A stretch of 64,000 nt of DNA from Bacillus sp. Marseille-P3661 (GCF_900240995.1 NZ_LT965953.1:1747018-1811017), one strand, 5' to 3'; positions 36,685 through 46,571 are shown, counted from the stretch's first letter. Notes: generated by a model not told the origin, from the letters alone. Program-made: numbers and translations.

Positions 36685-38149
36685 ATACCTTTTCACTCCT
36701 CAGATTATCATTTATATTATTTATCTTATTTCTATATTCACACCATTTTTGATATAAACTTTGGAGATGGTCATTGGACGATGGTTGGAATACTTTTAAG
36801 GTTTCTTTTTCTACATTTCTAATTCCTAATGCATCGTTACAAATAATGACTCCGCCTTGAATGGATGCTTGGCTATATCCTTCTTTTATAATAATTTTCC
36901 TCTGCAATAGGTCTGCTAATAGCTGTGGTAAAACACTGCCTTGAAATCCACCACCGCACCCCAACACATAATCTTTATTACTATTTGAAATGGCTAACAT
37001 GACATCAAAGTTATATTTAATTGAACTTGCGATATCAAATAGAATTCCAAACACAAAATCAGCTGCTGTTAAATCTTGATTAAAAGGGGCATCTAATAAA
37101 AAACCTCCTGATGCTAGGGGTAAATTTTTATCAAACACTAAAGTTCCAAACGATGCTATACTAGTAGGTTTTTCTAATTTAAGGACTTCTTTTTCGATCT
37201 CAGCGTAATCCTTATCTGGAAAAAACACTTTTTTAAGCCTTTGATAATTTAAACCCGTCACGCCTGCGTTTGTTTCAATAATAAACTCACCCTCATTTAC
37301 ATGCCGGTTTACCCAACATCGTGCCAAGTGGTCGACACTATAACTATCCACTTTTTTTGCAATTGGTGTAGTAGTTCCTGAAACAATAACAATATCATCG
37401 AGCTGTGGTGATCCACCTTTAACCGCTAACTGAGTATCCGCTCCGCCAACTATAAATATAGTTTCAGGAGATAAGTTTAATTCGCTCGCTAGTTCGGGAT
37501 TTATTTTTCCGAGAACGGATCCGCATTTTTGAATTCTTGGTAACCAGGAATAGTTGATACTAAAGATGTCACAGAGCTCTTGAGACCAACATCCTTCTTT
37601 GACATCAAATAATAAAGTTTCTGACGCTTGTGAAGGTTCATATACTAGTTCTCCGGTAAATTCATAACCAATCCAATCACTTACACTAGTAAATGCATGA
37701 ATCCTTTTCCATATTTGCGGCAATCTTTCTTTTACCCCTCTTAACTTTAAGGCTGAAAACACCGTAGTCGGCCAACGCCCTGTTAACCCGTAAACCTTCT
37801 TAAAGTCCTTGATTTCACTTTCCCATTCAAGTCCGCGGTTATCTATGTTTGGTAGCCCCAAAATGGATTGTCCCTCTTCATCTATTAAAACGATTCCTTC
37901 TCTCTGACTGGTTGATAGTATGGACATGATCCTTACATCAGGCGTTTTTGCTAATACATGTTTGATTAAATTTTTTATTTTATCAAACATCTCTTCAGGT
38001 TTAAAGGATTGACTATCCGGGTAGGCCGATTCCCTATAATATTTTGTTTCAATACTTTCTACAGCTAGGACCGTACCTGTAGTAGAAGCAATTCCGACAC
38101 GAGTGTTTCCAGTTCCTACATCAATTATGAGATAACCTTCTACCATATC
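36674..38149 (-). CDS. FGGY-family carbohydrate kinase (LsrK/xylulokinase-like)
   Basis: A 491-residue kinase starting MVEGYLIIDVGTGNTRVGIA, with the phosphate-1 motif DVGTGNTR, NIDNRG in the substrate region, GGADTQLAVKGG and VSGTTTPIAKK (adenosine/phosphate-2), and GCGGGFQGSVLP. AAAGGTGGT 10 bases before the ATG at 38149 selects that start over an earlier GTG. It phosphorylates a ketose or polyol imported by the neighbouring ABC system. LsrK of the autoinducer-2 pathway belongs to the same family and is linked to a similar importer, but LsrF/LsrG are missing, so an AI-2 role is not supported. Confidence 0.87.
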   Translation of the reverse strand, partial: DMVEGYLIIDVGTGNTRVGIASTTGTVLAVESIETKYYRESAYPDSQSFKPEEMFDKIKNLIKHVLAKTPDVRIMSILSTSQREGIVLIDEEGQSILGLPNIDNRGLEWESEIKDFKKVYGLTGRWPTTVFSALKLRGVKERLPQIWKRIHAFTSVSDWIGYEFTGELVYEPSQASETLLFDVKEGCWSQELCDIFSINYSWLPRIQKCGSVLGKINPELASELNLSPETIFIVGGADTQLAVKGGSPQLDDIVIVSGTTTPIAKKVDSYSVDHLARCWVNRHVNEGEFIIETNAGVTGLNYQRLKKVFFPDKDYAEIEKEVLKLEKPTSIASFGTLVFDKNLPLASGGFLLDAPFNQDLTAADFVFGILFDIASSIKYNFDVMLAISNSNKDYVLGCGGGFQGSVLPQLLADLLQRKIIIKEGYSQASIQGGVIICNDALGIRNVEKETLKVFQPSSNDHLQSLYQKWCEYRNKINNINDNLRSEKVYAN

Positions 38150-38163
38150 GACACACACCACCT

Positions 38164-39153
38164 TTAGTTACTAGAAACATATAACTCTCTGTTAAAAAGA
38201 TTTTTAGGCTCTTTATACTTAAACCATTTCTCAAGGTTATCAAGCATAATAGTCGAATGATGACTTTCCACTTCTTCCGTTGCACCAGCAATGTGTGGTG
38301 TTGCTAAAACATTCGATAAATGAATGATTTGATAGTCTACTTCTGTAGGAGGTTCATGATCAAATACATCAATAATTGCACCTCTTATCTTATTCGTCTT
38401 TAAAACATTCAGTAACTCATTTGTGTCAACTACAGCTGAGCGTGCAGTGTTTACAAATATAGCATCCTGTTTCATACTATTAAGTAAATCACCTGAAATT
38501 AATCCCTTCGTTTTTTCATTTACGGGAAGGTGGATAGAAACTATATCACTCGTTTTAAACAACTCTTCCAATGAAACGCTGCTATATTCATTACAAGTTA
38601 CAAAAGGATCATAGAATTGGATTTCACAAGGAAAATGCTTAATCATATTTGCAATTCTTTGACCTACTGCCCCAAAACCTACAAATCCAACTTTTTTTCC
38701 TGCTAGTTCATTCCCTTTAAATTTAATGTAAGCTCCTAATGTTTCTCCCGACCATTTTTCACCTTCTAACCATTCAACACTTGGTACGATATTTCTCATA
38801 AAAGAAATAACATTTCCTATAAATAACTCAGCAACAGCTTGCGCATTTCGTGCTGGAGTAGTTAATACTGGAATTCCTTTAGAAGTTGCTGCCTTTACAT
38901 CTACGTTTACTGGATTTGCCCTACAAACACCAATAAACTTTAACTGCGGACACTCATTTATTACTTTTTGGCTAACCTCATCAACCTCAGTTATTAGTCC
39001 GTCTGCAATATGTTCTTTAATTAATGAAATTAACTCATCTTCGTTAAATGCACTACCATGTTCTTTCCAAGAGCAGTATTGAATATCCCCAAACTCAGAT
39101 TTAAGTTGACTTAAACACTTAGAGTCAAAAGGTGCAGTAACTAATATTTTCAT
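38164..39153 (-). CDS. D-isomer-specific 2-hydroxyacid dehydrogenase
   Basis: A 329-residue NAD(P)-dependent enzyme of the phosphoglycerate dehydrogenase type. It has VGFGAVGQRIANMI (Rossmann fold), Arg in NTARSAVVD, Glu in DVFDHEPP and catalytic His in TPHIAGATEE. It oxidises or reduces a 2-hydroxy/2-keto acid. It is the first gene of a three-gene set with the kinase and aldolase, 15-20 bases from the kinase. Two ACATATGT palindromes precede it, shared with the promoter region of the regulator and importer. Confidence 0.9.
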   Translation of the reverse strand: MKILVTAPFDSKCLSQLKSEFGDIQYCSWKEHGSAFNEDELISLIKEHIADGLITEVDEVSQKVINECPQLKFIGVCRANPVNVDVKAATSKGIPVLTTPARNAQAVAELFIGNVISFMRNIVPSVEWLEGEKWSGETLGAYIKFKGNELAGKKVGFVGFGAVGQRIANMIKHFPCEIQFYDPFVTCNEYSSVSLEELFKTSDIVSIHLPVNEKTKGLISGDLLNSMKQDAIFVNTARSAVVDTNELLNVLKTNKIRGAIIDVFDHEPPTEVDYQIIHLSNVLATPHIAGATEEVESHHSTIMLDNLEKWFKYKEPKNLFNRELYVSSN

Positions 39154-39205
39154 AGTTTCCTCCTTAAAATATTTAGTTGGTTTATTATTTAATCCACAAC
39201 TTCAC

Positions 39206-39223
39206 TTTGGACATATGTCCAAA
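39206..39223. promoter_or_regulatory. Palindromic operator upstream of the hydroxyacid dehydrogenase gene
   Basis: TTTGGACATATGTCCAAA is an 18-base perfect palindrome 53 bases upstream of the dehydrogenase start. It shares ACATNTGTNCAA with sites at 39411-39424 and 44261-44278; a likely site for the SorC-type regulator. Confidence 0.7.
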
Positions 39224-39410
39224 TTATAATAAATTGTTCATGTATCTATAATTATACATTTATTGGTATTTAATGCAATAAATTATCTACTTTTTTCTGA
39301 AAATTCCAACCATTATAGTATTAATGGTTTTGAAACTATCTTTATAGCAACAATATTCATATTTTTAAACTTCGAAAAACACCCTAACATAGAGCAAAAG
39401 ACCAAGATAT

Positions 39411-39424
39411 AAACATATGTTCAA
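39411..39424. promoter_or_regulatory. Second ACATATGT element of the catabolic operon
   Basis: AAACATATGTTCAA shares its core and right half with the palindrome at 39206. It lies just after the permease gene and about 260 bases upstream of the dehydrogenase start. Confidence 0.5.
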
Positions 39425-39444
39425 AATAAAGAGAGTTCTATTAC

Positions 39445-40455
39445 TTAATCTTTTTTTCGATTAGCAGCAAAAGCTAATATTATAAAGATTAATGCACCTC
39501 TTGCAACACTTTGCCAATAGAAATCAATGCCTGCCATATTTAATCCGTTCGATACAACCCCAAAAAACAAAACACCTATTAAAGTACCTGGAATATTGGC
39601 AAACCCCTGCCGATGTAACGTACTCCCTATGAATACTGCACCAATTGCATCTAATAAATAATAGCGACCGCTTAACGGAACATAAGAAGTCAATACCGAA
39701 GATCCTACCATGCCTGCAAGGGCACAAATCACACCGCATAAGACAAAAGCATAAACGGTATAACGATGGACGGGGACACCGGATAATAAAGATGCTTCCT
39801 TTTGTGCACCGAGTGCATATAAATGTCTTCCAAATATTGTACGATTTAATAGGAAGTGGGCGATTACAGCCAAGATAAGTGCTAAAACAATAGAAAATTT
39901 AAAGTCAATTCTGCCAGCATCAGTAAGAATTAACAATGCACTGCCACGACCTAAATATTTAAAGACTTCATCCATTCCCGGAAAATAGATCGCTTCCCCA
40001 CCTCTAGTCACAATCTTTTCAACACTTTCCCCAATAAAAAGAGTACCAAGTGTAGCCAAGAATGGTGTGATTTTCACCTTTACAACCAGAAATGCATTAA
40101 TTAATCCAATAATGGCCCCAGCAATAAGTGCAATAGGTATTGCTAAAAACCATCCCACACCCGCCTTCAAAAGAATAACTGCTACCATTGAACCAATCCC
40201 AAATGAAACTGCAATAGATAAATCCATGCCACCGCTGGCAACCACAAAACATAAGCCTATCGCTACAATCGCTAATATTGAGGATTGACTTAAAATATTA
40301 GCCCAGTTACTTGCTGTTAAAAAGGCAGGAGATATCGCTGTAAATATACAAATGACTAGTATCAACGCAATCAGTGTGCTGTATCTAGTTAAAACGCTTG
40401 CATAATTTATCGAACTATTATTCAATGAAACCTTTCTTACTGCTAACTTGGCCAT
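39445..40455 (-). CDS. ABC transporter permease, ribose/AI-2 type, second system
   Basis: A 336-residue BPD_transp_2 permease with ASGGMDLSIAVSFGIG, GGEAIYFPGM and AIGAVFIGSTLHRQGFANIP. It is paralogous to the permease at 21379-22455: the two share most of their core motifs and the same C-terminal arrangement. It closes the importer operon; the ACATATGT element follows. The partner is the 40457-41437 product. Confidence 0.93.
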   Translation of the reverse strand: MAKLAVRKVSLNNSSINYASVLTRYSTLIALILVICIFTAISPAFLTASNWANILSQSSILAIVAIGLCFVVASGGMDLSIAVSFGIGSMVAVILLKAGVGWFLAIPIALIAGAIIGLINAFLVVKVKITPFLATLGTLFIGESVEKIVTRGGEAIYFPGMDEVFKYLGRGSALLILTDAGRIDFKFSIVLALILAVIAHFLLNRTIFGRHLYALGAQKEASLLSGVPVHRYTVYAFVLCGVICALAGMVGSSVLTSYVPLSGRYYLLDAIGAVFIGSTLHRQGFANIPGTLIGVLFFGVVSNGLNMAGIDFYWQSVARGALIFIILAFAANRKKD

Positions 40456-40456
40456 A

Positions 40457-41437
40457 TTAACTCACTCTCCTTTGCTGTGTCGTTGTAATTGCCACTGCAA
40501 CGAGTATTAAACTTCCTTTAATCGCATATACCCAATAAGTCGGAACGTTGATTAATGTAAATCCATTTGATAACATGCCAACGAAGATTGCACTCAAAAT
40601 AGCTCCAGGTATGTTGGGAACTGCAAGTCGGCTAAAGATTGCACTCATAAATCCGACTAACAATATATCTAACAACATAATATCTCCAAGCCCTGGTACA
40701 CTCCCATTTATTCGCGCAATAACAAGTAAACTTGCTATTGCAGCTGTAAAGGCAGCAATAATATAAGTGGATGAAAGTACAAAACGTACATTAATACCGG
40801 CATTTTGTGCTGCTTGCGGATTACCTCCAACAGCATACACCCAATTACCAAATACGGATTTATTAAAAAGGACATAAAATATAATACTTACAACCGCAAA
40901 AAACCAAACTTGAATAGGTAAACCTAAAAAACTACTTTTTATAAAATCTAGTACAGGATGTGAAACACCTACAACCTTATTGTCAGTGATTAACAACTCA
41001 ATTCCTTTTAATAAATACATAATAGCTAAAGTACCTAATAATGGAATAACCTTTAGATTTACTATTGTAAAGGCATTAATGACTCCAATAATAATGCTAC
41101 ATAGAAATGCGATACCAAAAGCTATTAGAAATGAATGTCCTTTTGTAAGTAATACAGATATAATGGCTACGTTAATCGCTAAGTTGTTAGCAAGTGACAG
41201 ATCCATTCCCCCGCGAATAACATGCGTTCCACCACCTATTAACACAACCGTTATACCTAAAGCGACAATTCCTAAAACACTTGATTGAACTAGAATATTA
41301 ACTATATTTTGACCTGTTAAAAAAACGGGGGAACTAATGCTAAAGACTAAAATGACAAATATGAATAATATTATCCCTATATATTTAAGTAACGTATTAT
41401 AATTAAAGGACTTAAGCGTACTCGCTAACTGCGTCAT
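40457..41437 (-). CDS. ABC transporter permease, ribose/AI-2 type, second system
   Basis: A 326-residue permease with GGGTHVIRGGMDLSLANN, GGNPQAAQNAGINV and SRLAVPNIPGAILSAIFVGML. It is the paralogue of 22448-23443. It overlaps the ATPase gene by 26 bases and is separated from the next permease by one base, so all four importer genes form a single transcript. Confidence 0.93.
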   Translation of the reverse strand: MTQLASTLKSFNYNTLLKYIGIILFIFVILVFSISSPVFLTGQNIVNILVQSSVLGIVALGITVVLIGGGTHVIRGGMDLSLANNLAINVAIISVLLTKGHSFLIAFGIAFLCSIIIGVINAFTIVNLKVIPLLGTLAIMYLLKGIELLITDNKVVGVSHPVLDFIKSSFLGLPIQVWFFAVVSIIFYVLFNKSVFGNWVYAVGGNPQAAQNAGINVRFVLSSTYIIAAFTAAIASLLVIARINGSVPGLGDIMLLDILLVGFMSAIFSRLAVPNIPGAILSAIFVGMLSNGFTLINVPTYWVYAIKGSLILVAVAITTTQQRRVS

Positions 41438-42938
41438 TAATATTCCCCCCCATTATACTTACCATTACTTCATCTGTTGTTGTATTCTTCCCATCAATCT
41501 CTTCAATTACTTTCCCACGATACATCACTAGAATCCGATCGCATAAGCCAACTAACTCTTGTATATCTTGAGATATGATTAAAATTCCTGCACCTTGTTC
41601 AGCTAGTTGACCTATTAATTTATAAATCTCTGCTTTTGCACTTACATCTACTGCAGCTGTCGGCTGATTTAATATATATAGCTCCGCTTCGCTATTGAGC
41701 CATTTGGCCATTACAACTTTTTGCTGATTTCCACCACTTAAATTTCCTAATTCAGTTTCACGGTCAGGAGTTTTAATATTCAAGCTTTCAATTAAACGAT
41801 CTACTTTCTCTATCTCATTCGAGCGTTTTATCACAACACCTTTGCTTACAGTTTTTAAACTGGCTAATGTTATGTTTTCTCGAACAGACATACTTTGAAT
41901 AATCCCAAGATGTCTACGATCATCAGGAACATACCCCATTCCGATACCTACTGCATGTTCAGGGTTAATATGATCTAAGACCTTTTCTTTAAAGGTGATC
42001 GAACCTTTTATAATGTCAGCATTATCATAGATAGATACCCCTATATCCGAATGACCAGACCCCATTAATCCTGTTATTCCAACAATTTCGTTTTTATGGA
42101 CATTAAAGGTAACATCCTGAAAATGCTTTTTATGTGTTAATCCCTTTACTTCTAATAATTTTTCTCCACGTTTCCAATTCTTTTCAGGAAACTGTTCACC
42201 AATATGTTTTCCAGACATCATAAATACAATATCTTCAATAGTTAACCCATTTGTTTTCGTTGTAGTTACATTTGTACCATTTCTTAAAACTGTTATTCTA
42301 TCGCAAATATCTAAAATTTCACCAAAGTAATGAGATATATAAATAATTCCGATATTTTTGTTTCGTAATTCTCTAATAATTTTAAATAGTTGATCGGCTT
42401 CTCGTTGTGCTAATACTGCAGTTGGCTCATCAAATACAATAACTCTTGGCTCATGTAGCAACGCGCGACAAACCTGCAGCAACTGCTGCTCCCCCACAGT
42501 TAACTCCCCTACTAATTTGTTACCTGGTATATTTACCCCTACTTTTTCTCTAAGCATTTGATTTGCTTCCTTTTCTAGTGACTTTCTTCTGAGTAATTTC
42601 AAAGGGGTATGCGTTGGTTCAATTCCTAAAAATAAAGTTTCCGCTACTGTTAGATAAGGTACAATATACCTTTCTTGATGAATAAAATGAATTCCTAATC
42701 GCTCAACCGATTTAGGAGTTAAACTTTTTTGCACCTTCCCATTAAAAATAACCTCACCAGAATCATGCTGATATATTCCAGCGAGTACTTTCATTAAAGT
42801 AGATTTTCCAGCACCATTTTCTCCAACAAGCCCATGAACCTCACCATCACTTAGTTGGAAATTAACATCTTGTAACGCTTTAACTCCCGGGAACTCTTTT
42901 CCAACATTCAACATCTCTAAAACATAATCCCTATCCAT
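41412..42938 (-). CDS. ABC transporter ATPase with two nucleotide-binding domains, second system
   Basis: A 508-residue RbsA/LsrA-like ATPase. Domain 1 has GENGAGKST, LTVGEQQ and VIVFDEPT; domain 2 has an altered Walker A (GITGLMGSGHSD) with LSGGNQQKVVMAKWL and ILNQPTAAVDVSAKAEIY. It is the paralogue of 23421-24944, with identical domain layout and many identical stretches. It powers the import of the substrate bound by the downstream-numbered lipoprotein. Confidence 0.94.
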   Translation of the reverse strand: MDRDYVLEMLNVGKEFPGVKALQDVNFQLSDGEVHGLVGENGAGKSTLMKVLAGIYQHDSGEVIFNGKVQKSLTPKSVERLGIHFIHQERYIVPYLTVAETLFLGIEPTHTPLKLLRRKSLEKEANQMLREKVGVNIPGNKLVGELTVGEQQLLQVCRALLHEPRVIVFDEPTAVLAQREADQLFKIIRELRNKNIGIIYISHYFGEILDICDRITVLRNGTNVTTTKTNGLTIEDIVFMMSGKHIGEQFPEKNWKRGEKLLEVKGLTHKKHFQDVTFNVHKNEIVGITGLMGSGHSDIGVSIYDNADIIKGSITFKEKVLDHINPEHAVGIGMGYVPDDRRHLGIIQSMSVRENITLASLKTVSKGVVIKRSNEIEKVDRLIESLNIKTPDRETELGNLSGGNQQKVVMAKWLNSEAELYILNQPTAAVDVSAKAEIYKLIGQLAEQGAGILIISQDIQELVGLCDRILVMYRGKVIEEIDGKNTTTDEVMVSIMGGNINDAVSEYA

Positions 42939-43034
42939 CCTTCCCTCTCCCTTCTTATATGATGTGACAAAAATTATTCAAATTGAAAATTCGAGAGATA
43001 GATCTGTCTCTGTCTCTCGAATTCTTTCATTCTA

Positions 43035-44147
43035 TTACTCTTTAAATAATACTTTCTTTGCTTCTTCAGCATTATTTTTTGTTACAAGAATAGGTTCTAC
43101 ATATACTGAACTTGGTACCTTTTGACCTGCTAAGTGTCTTGCAGCAGCATCAACAACTGCTTGGCCAATATCATATGGATTTTGTGCCATATCGGCAACA
43201 AAGGAACTATCTGGACTTGCAACCATTTCAATCGCTGCTGGGTCTCCATCTACACCGTAAACTTTAACATCTGTACGACCTGCTGCATCAACGGCTTGAG
43301 CAGCTCCAATACTTGGAATGTCCCACGCTGCCCATATCGCTTTTAGTTCACCTGGGTTTGGATATTTTACTAATAGGTCTTGTACTTTCTTTCTAGCATC
43401 CTCAATTGTTCCAGGAATAACATCTTGTAACTCAGGCTCAATGAATTCAATATTCGGATAATCTTTAGCAACATACTTCAACATATCATAACGAATTGCG
43501 CAAGCTCTAACTCCATAAAATCCGTTAAATACAGCAATTTTACCTTCGCCACCCATGTCTTCAAATATCTTTCTAGCTAAAGCTTCACCTACAAGATAGT
43601 TATCTGAAGTCGAATTCGTAATACTGTATTCACTTACATGGTCAACAGTAAATAAAGGAATACCAGAATCATGGACTTTTTTAAGTACAGGTTTATATAC
43701 TTCTGTATCACCTAACATTTTAATGATGGCATCTGGCTTTTGTGTTATAAGGTTTTCAATATCCGAAATATGTTTTTGATCATTTCGTTCACCATCCACG
43801 GCGATCGCTTTTCCTCCAAGTTCTTCTATACGGTCAAGTTGACCTTGATATGCCTGACGATCGAAATTATGATCAGTCCCAATAACCGCAACCCCAATTG
43901 TTTTTCCAGCTAAAGAAGGAACCGGCTCACCATCAACTACACCTTTCAGTCCGGAATCGCTTACATTTTCAGAGGCGGCTGTATTTGTTGCTGTTTCTTG
44001 AGTATTAGTTTCAGTCGTTGCAGTATTTTCAGCTGCAGTGTCTTCAACAGCGCTATCCGTTGTTGAAATAGTACAAGCTGTTGTAAACACTAAACTTAAT
44101 AATAATGAAAGCAAAAGTAACATCCTTAACGCGTTGTTTTTTAACAT
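43035..44147 (-). CDS. Sugar-type substrate-binding lipoprotein, second system
   Basis: A 370-residue lipoprotein with lipobox FTTAC (Cys25), a Thr/Ala/Glu-rich linker to about residue 65 and a periplasmic-binding-protein type 1 domain from GKTIGVAVIGTDHNFDRQAYQG. It is strongly similar to 24962-26035. It opens the importer operon; AAGGAGG precedes the ATG. The operator element at 44261-44278 lies upstream, in the region shared with the divergent regulator gene. Confidence 0.93.
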   Translation of the reverse strand: MLKNNALRMLLLLSLLLSLVFTTACTISTTDSAVEDTAAENTATTETNTQETATNTAASENVSDSGLKGVVDGEPVPSLAGKTIGVAVIGTDHNFDRQAYQGQLDRIEELGGKAIAVDGERNDQKHISDIENLITQKPDAIIKMLGDTEVYKPVLKKVHDSGIPLFTVDHVSEYSITNSTSDNYLVGEALARKIFEDMGGEGKIAVFNGFYGVRACAIRYDMLKYVAKDYPNIEFIEPELQDVIPGTIEDARKKVQDLLVKYPNPGELKAIWAAWDIPSIGAAQAVDAAGRTDVKVYGVDGDPAAIEMVASPDSSFVADMAQNPYDIGQAVVDAAARHLAGQKVPSSVYVEPILVTKNNAEEAKKVLFKE

Positions 44148-44260
44148 TTCTTTTCCTCCTTTTATTAATGAACTATTAAACTCATGAAATATTCTAAAAA
44201 TAGCCCCTCCTCTAAATATGCTTTATATTTGTAAAAATAGTGAACCAACAAAAAATGATT

Positions 44261-44278
44261 TTAAACATTTGTTCAATA
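44261..44278. promoter_or_regulatory. Operator element between importer and SorC-type regulator
   Basis: TTAAACATTTGTTCAATA matches TTNNACATNTGTNCAA of the palindrome at 39206. It lies in the 350-base divergent intergenic region. The same region also has ACCGGAAATATGGT at 44391-44404, but no other clear signal. Confidence 0.55.
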
Positions 44279-44500
44279 CATGATATTTTGCTCACTATGG
44301 TAATATTACCAAAATTGATATATTATGGCAATAATAATTTAGAAAATTTAAAATATTTTTAAGGTTGACTTTGATTAATTGGTTTATTTTTACCGGAAAT
44401 ATGGTATTCTTTTATTAGTACATTCTTTTACACTATTAAAATTAAAAGCATTTACTTGTTATTTGAGATCCGAAAAATATTAAACGGGGGAAAAAACACG

Positions 44501-45457
44501 ATGAGCAAAAATAATAATCATGAACAAATGTCTAAAAGAGTTTTTCTTGAAAGAATAGCTAGAATGTACTACATACTTGGATTAACTCAAAAAGAAGTTG
44601 CTGAACAAATGAATATAGGAAGATCATCCGTCGCTCGATTTCTAAACGAAGCAAGAGAAGAGGGAATTATACAATTTCACATCCAGTCAAAATCTGAAAA
44701 ATCTAGAAGAAGTGATTTGGAGAATCTTTTAATTAATAAATTTAAATTAAAAGATGCATTGGTTGTAAAAAAGGATCAAGGATATTCTTTTGAAACAACC
44801 GTCGTCAATTATTTAAATAGTATCCTACCTTTTCAAGGATCTTTAGGTTTAGGATTAGGTCATACCATGAATAGCGTTGGACAATTTCTTCATCTGTGCG
44901 AATCGCGTCCAAATCTTAATATCATTCAAATGTCTGGAAGCGTGGGAATGAGAGAAAATAACATCCCCTCTACATCTGTCATACAATCATGGGCGCAGTC
45001 GATCGATGCAAGGCCTTTCTTTTTGCCTGCACCAGCCATTCTAGATAATAAGGAAACAAGAGATCTCTTTTTAAAAGATGAAAATATTAGAAAAGTAAAA
45101 CAAGAAATTCTTAACATTGATATTGCAATAATAGGAATTGGCCATGTAGGAGAAGACTCCGCGATTATAAGCTCTGAATTAGTAAGTGGACTTACTGTAG
45201 AAGAACTTCAAAAAAACAGTGTTGGAGATGTTAACTTGCACTTTTTTGATCGAAACGGGGAGCTATCCATGCAATGGATTTCAGAGAGAGTCACAGGTGC
45301 CTCGCCATTAGATTTAATGAGGATTCCAACTCGTGTAGGTATTGCATACGGAGAAAAAAAAATAAATGCAATTTTAGGAGCACTTCGTGGTAGATTTATA
45401 AATGTCTTACTTACAAACGATGAAACTGCTAACTTATTACTTTCAGATGCAGAATAA
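44501..45457 (+). CDS. SorC/DeoR-type sugar-binding transcriptional regulator
   Basis: About 318 residues from the ATG at 44501, which has GGGGGAA upstream; the frame's earlier ATG lacks a ribosome site. The N-terminus is a helix-turn-helix (RIARMYYILGLTQKEVAEQMNIGRSSVARFLNEAREEGII). The rest is the phospho-sugar-binding domain of the SorC family (LGLGLGHTMNSV, IIQMSGSVG, IGIGHVGEDSAI, GEKKINAILGALRGRFINVLLTNDETANLLL). Such regulators sense the phosphorylated sugar made by the cognate kinase. It is divergent to the importer and a clear candidate for binding the shared palindromes. Related regulators include LsrR and CggR. Confidence 0.92.
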   Translation: MSKNNNHEQMSKRVFLERIARMYYILGLTQKEVAEQMNIGRSSVARFLNEAREEGIIQFHIQSKSEKSRRSDLENLLINKFKLKDALVVKKDQGYSFETTVVNYLNSILPFQGSLGLGLGHTMNSVGQFLHLCESRPNLNIIQMSGSVGMRENNIPSTSVIQSWAQSIDARPFFLPAPAILDNKETRDLFLKDENIRKVKQEILNIDIAIIGIGHVGEDSAIISSELVSGLTVEELQKNSVGDVNLHFFDRNGELSMQWISERVTGASPLDLMRIPTRVGIAYGEKKINAILGALRGRFINVLLTNDETANLLLSDAE

Positions 45458-45628
45458 TAACCTCCAGTAACCGCTACATAGGATGATACATTTTTGCTAA
45501 ATCTGTTGAAACACTTCCTTCCATTTAGAGACGCAGACATGTTTGGTTTAGTGTTTTTGATGGAATCGTGTCCGTTGAGCATTGTAAAATCAAAACATGC
45601 TGTTTATGTCAATATGTTTTATGATAGC

Positions 45629-45672
45629 AAAAGAGCCAAAATATACAGGAATGCATATTTTTGGCTCTTTAA
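45629..45672 (+). terminator. Intrinsic terminator after the SorC-type regulator
   Basis: AAGAGCCAAAATAT pairs with ATATTTTTGGCTCTT, followed by TAAAGTT. It lies 170 bases after the stop in a 316-base gap that otherwise contains nothing I recognise. Confidence 0.65.
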
Positions 45673-45773
45673 AGTTAAATTAATTCTTGTTGCCCTAAAG
45701 CCGAAAATTAACAAGACAATAAAATAACATTTTATAGTAAAATATTAGTATTTTCAAAAGGAGACTCATTCTT

Positions 45774-46394
45774 ATGAATATTTTAATTTTAGGTGCAACA
45801 GGACGAGTTGGAAGTCAAATAGTTACTTATGCCCTTCATAACAGGCATCATGTTACTGTATTAGTTCGCACTCCTGGGAAGATGCAAATAAATAATGAAA
45901 ATTTAGCCATTATTCAAGGGAATGTTTTAAATAAAGCTGATATAGAACGTGCAATGCATGGGATTGATGTAGTTATTAGTGCACTAAATACTGATGGAAC
46001 AACCACTCTATCAGACAGTATGCCAATAATTATCGAAGCAATGGAAAACGAAGGTATAAAACGAATCATAACTATAGGAACTGCGGGTATTCTTCAAAGT
46101 AGAACTACGCCAAATTCTCTGCGTTATCAATCAAGTGAATCAAAGCAGAAGTCTACACGTGCAGCGAAAGAACATCATAAAGTTTACGATATGCTCAAAC
46201 AATCAACTCTTGAATGGACGATTGTCTGTCCTACGTATTTACCGGATGGAGAAAGAGTAGGCAAATATCGTATTGACCGGAATTTTTTGCCCGCGGGTGG
46301 AGTCGAAATATCCGTACCGGATACAGCAGAATTTACATTTAAACAGATAGTAGCAAAAGATTATATAAAATTTCGTGTAGGTATCGCCTACTAA
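45774..46394 (+). CDS. NAD(P)-binding NmrA/flavin-reductase-like protein
   Basis: A 206-residue atypical SDR starting MNILILGATGRVGSQIV with the GxxGxxG nucleotide-binding loop, NLAIIQGNVLN (adenine region) and EWTIVCPTYLPDG near the substrate pocket. There is no YxxxK catalytic pair, as in NmrA-like and BLVRB-like proteins. AAGGAG is 9 bases upstream. A role in redox sensing or flavin/quinone reduction is possible; not assigned. Confidence 0.8.
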   Translation: MNILILGATGRVGSQIVTYALHNRHHVTVLVRTPGKMQINNENLAIIQGNVLNKADIERAMHGIDVVISALNTDGTTTLSDSMPIIIEAMENEGIKRIITIGTAGILQSRTTPNSLRYQSSESKQKSTRAAKEHHKVYDMLKQSTLEWTIVCPTYLPDGERVGKYRIDRNFLPAGGVEISVPDTAEFTFKQIVAKDYIKFRVGIAY

Positions 46395-46571
46395 AATATT
46401 TTTATACTATTTTCATATTGGATTAACCGTTTGATGAAAAAGAAGGCTTACCACATATTAGAAAAAAACAAACTATGCGGGAACCCCTCTTTCAATTAAA
46501 TTCCCGACCCTCCACAGTATAAAATATGCCTTTTCACCACTGGAAAGAGAGGACATTACAGGTTACTAATA

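Noticed and set aside
36674-44147. AI-2 (Lsr) uptake and processing locus
   Set aside because: The importer, kinase and SorC-type regulator resemble LsrACDB/K/R, but LsrF and LsrG are absent, and a hydroxyacid dehydrogenase and class II aldolase are present instead. A different sugar is more likely.
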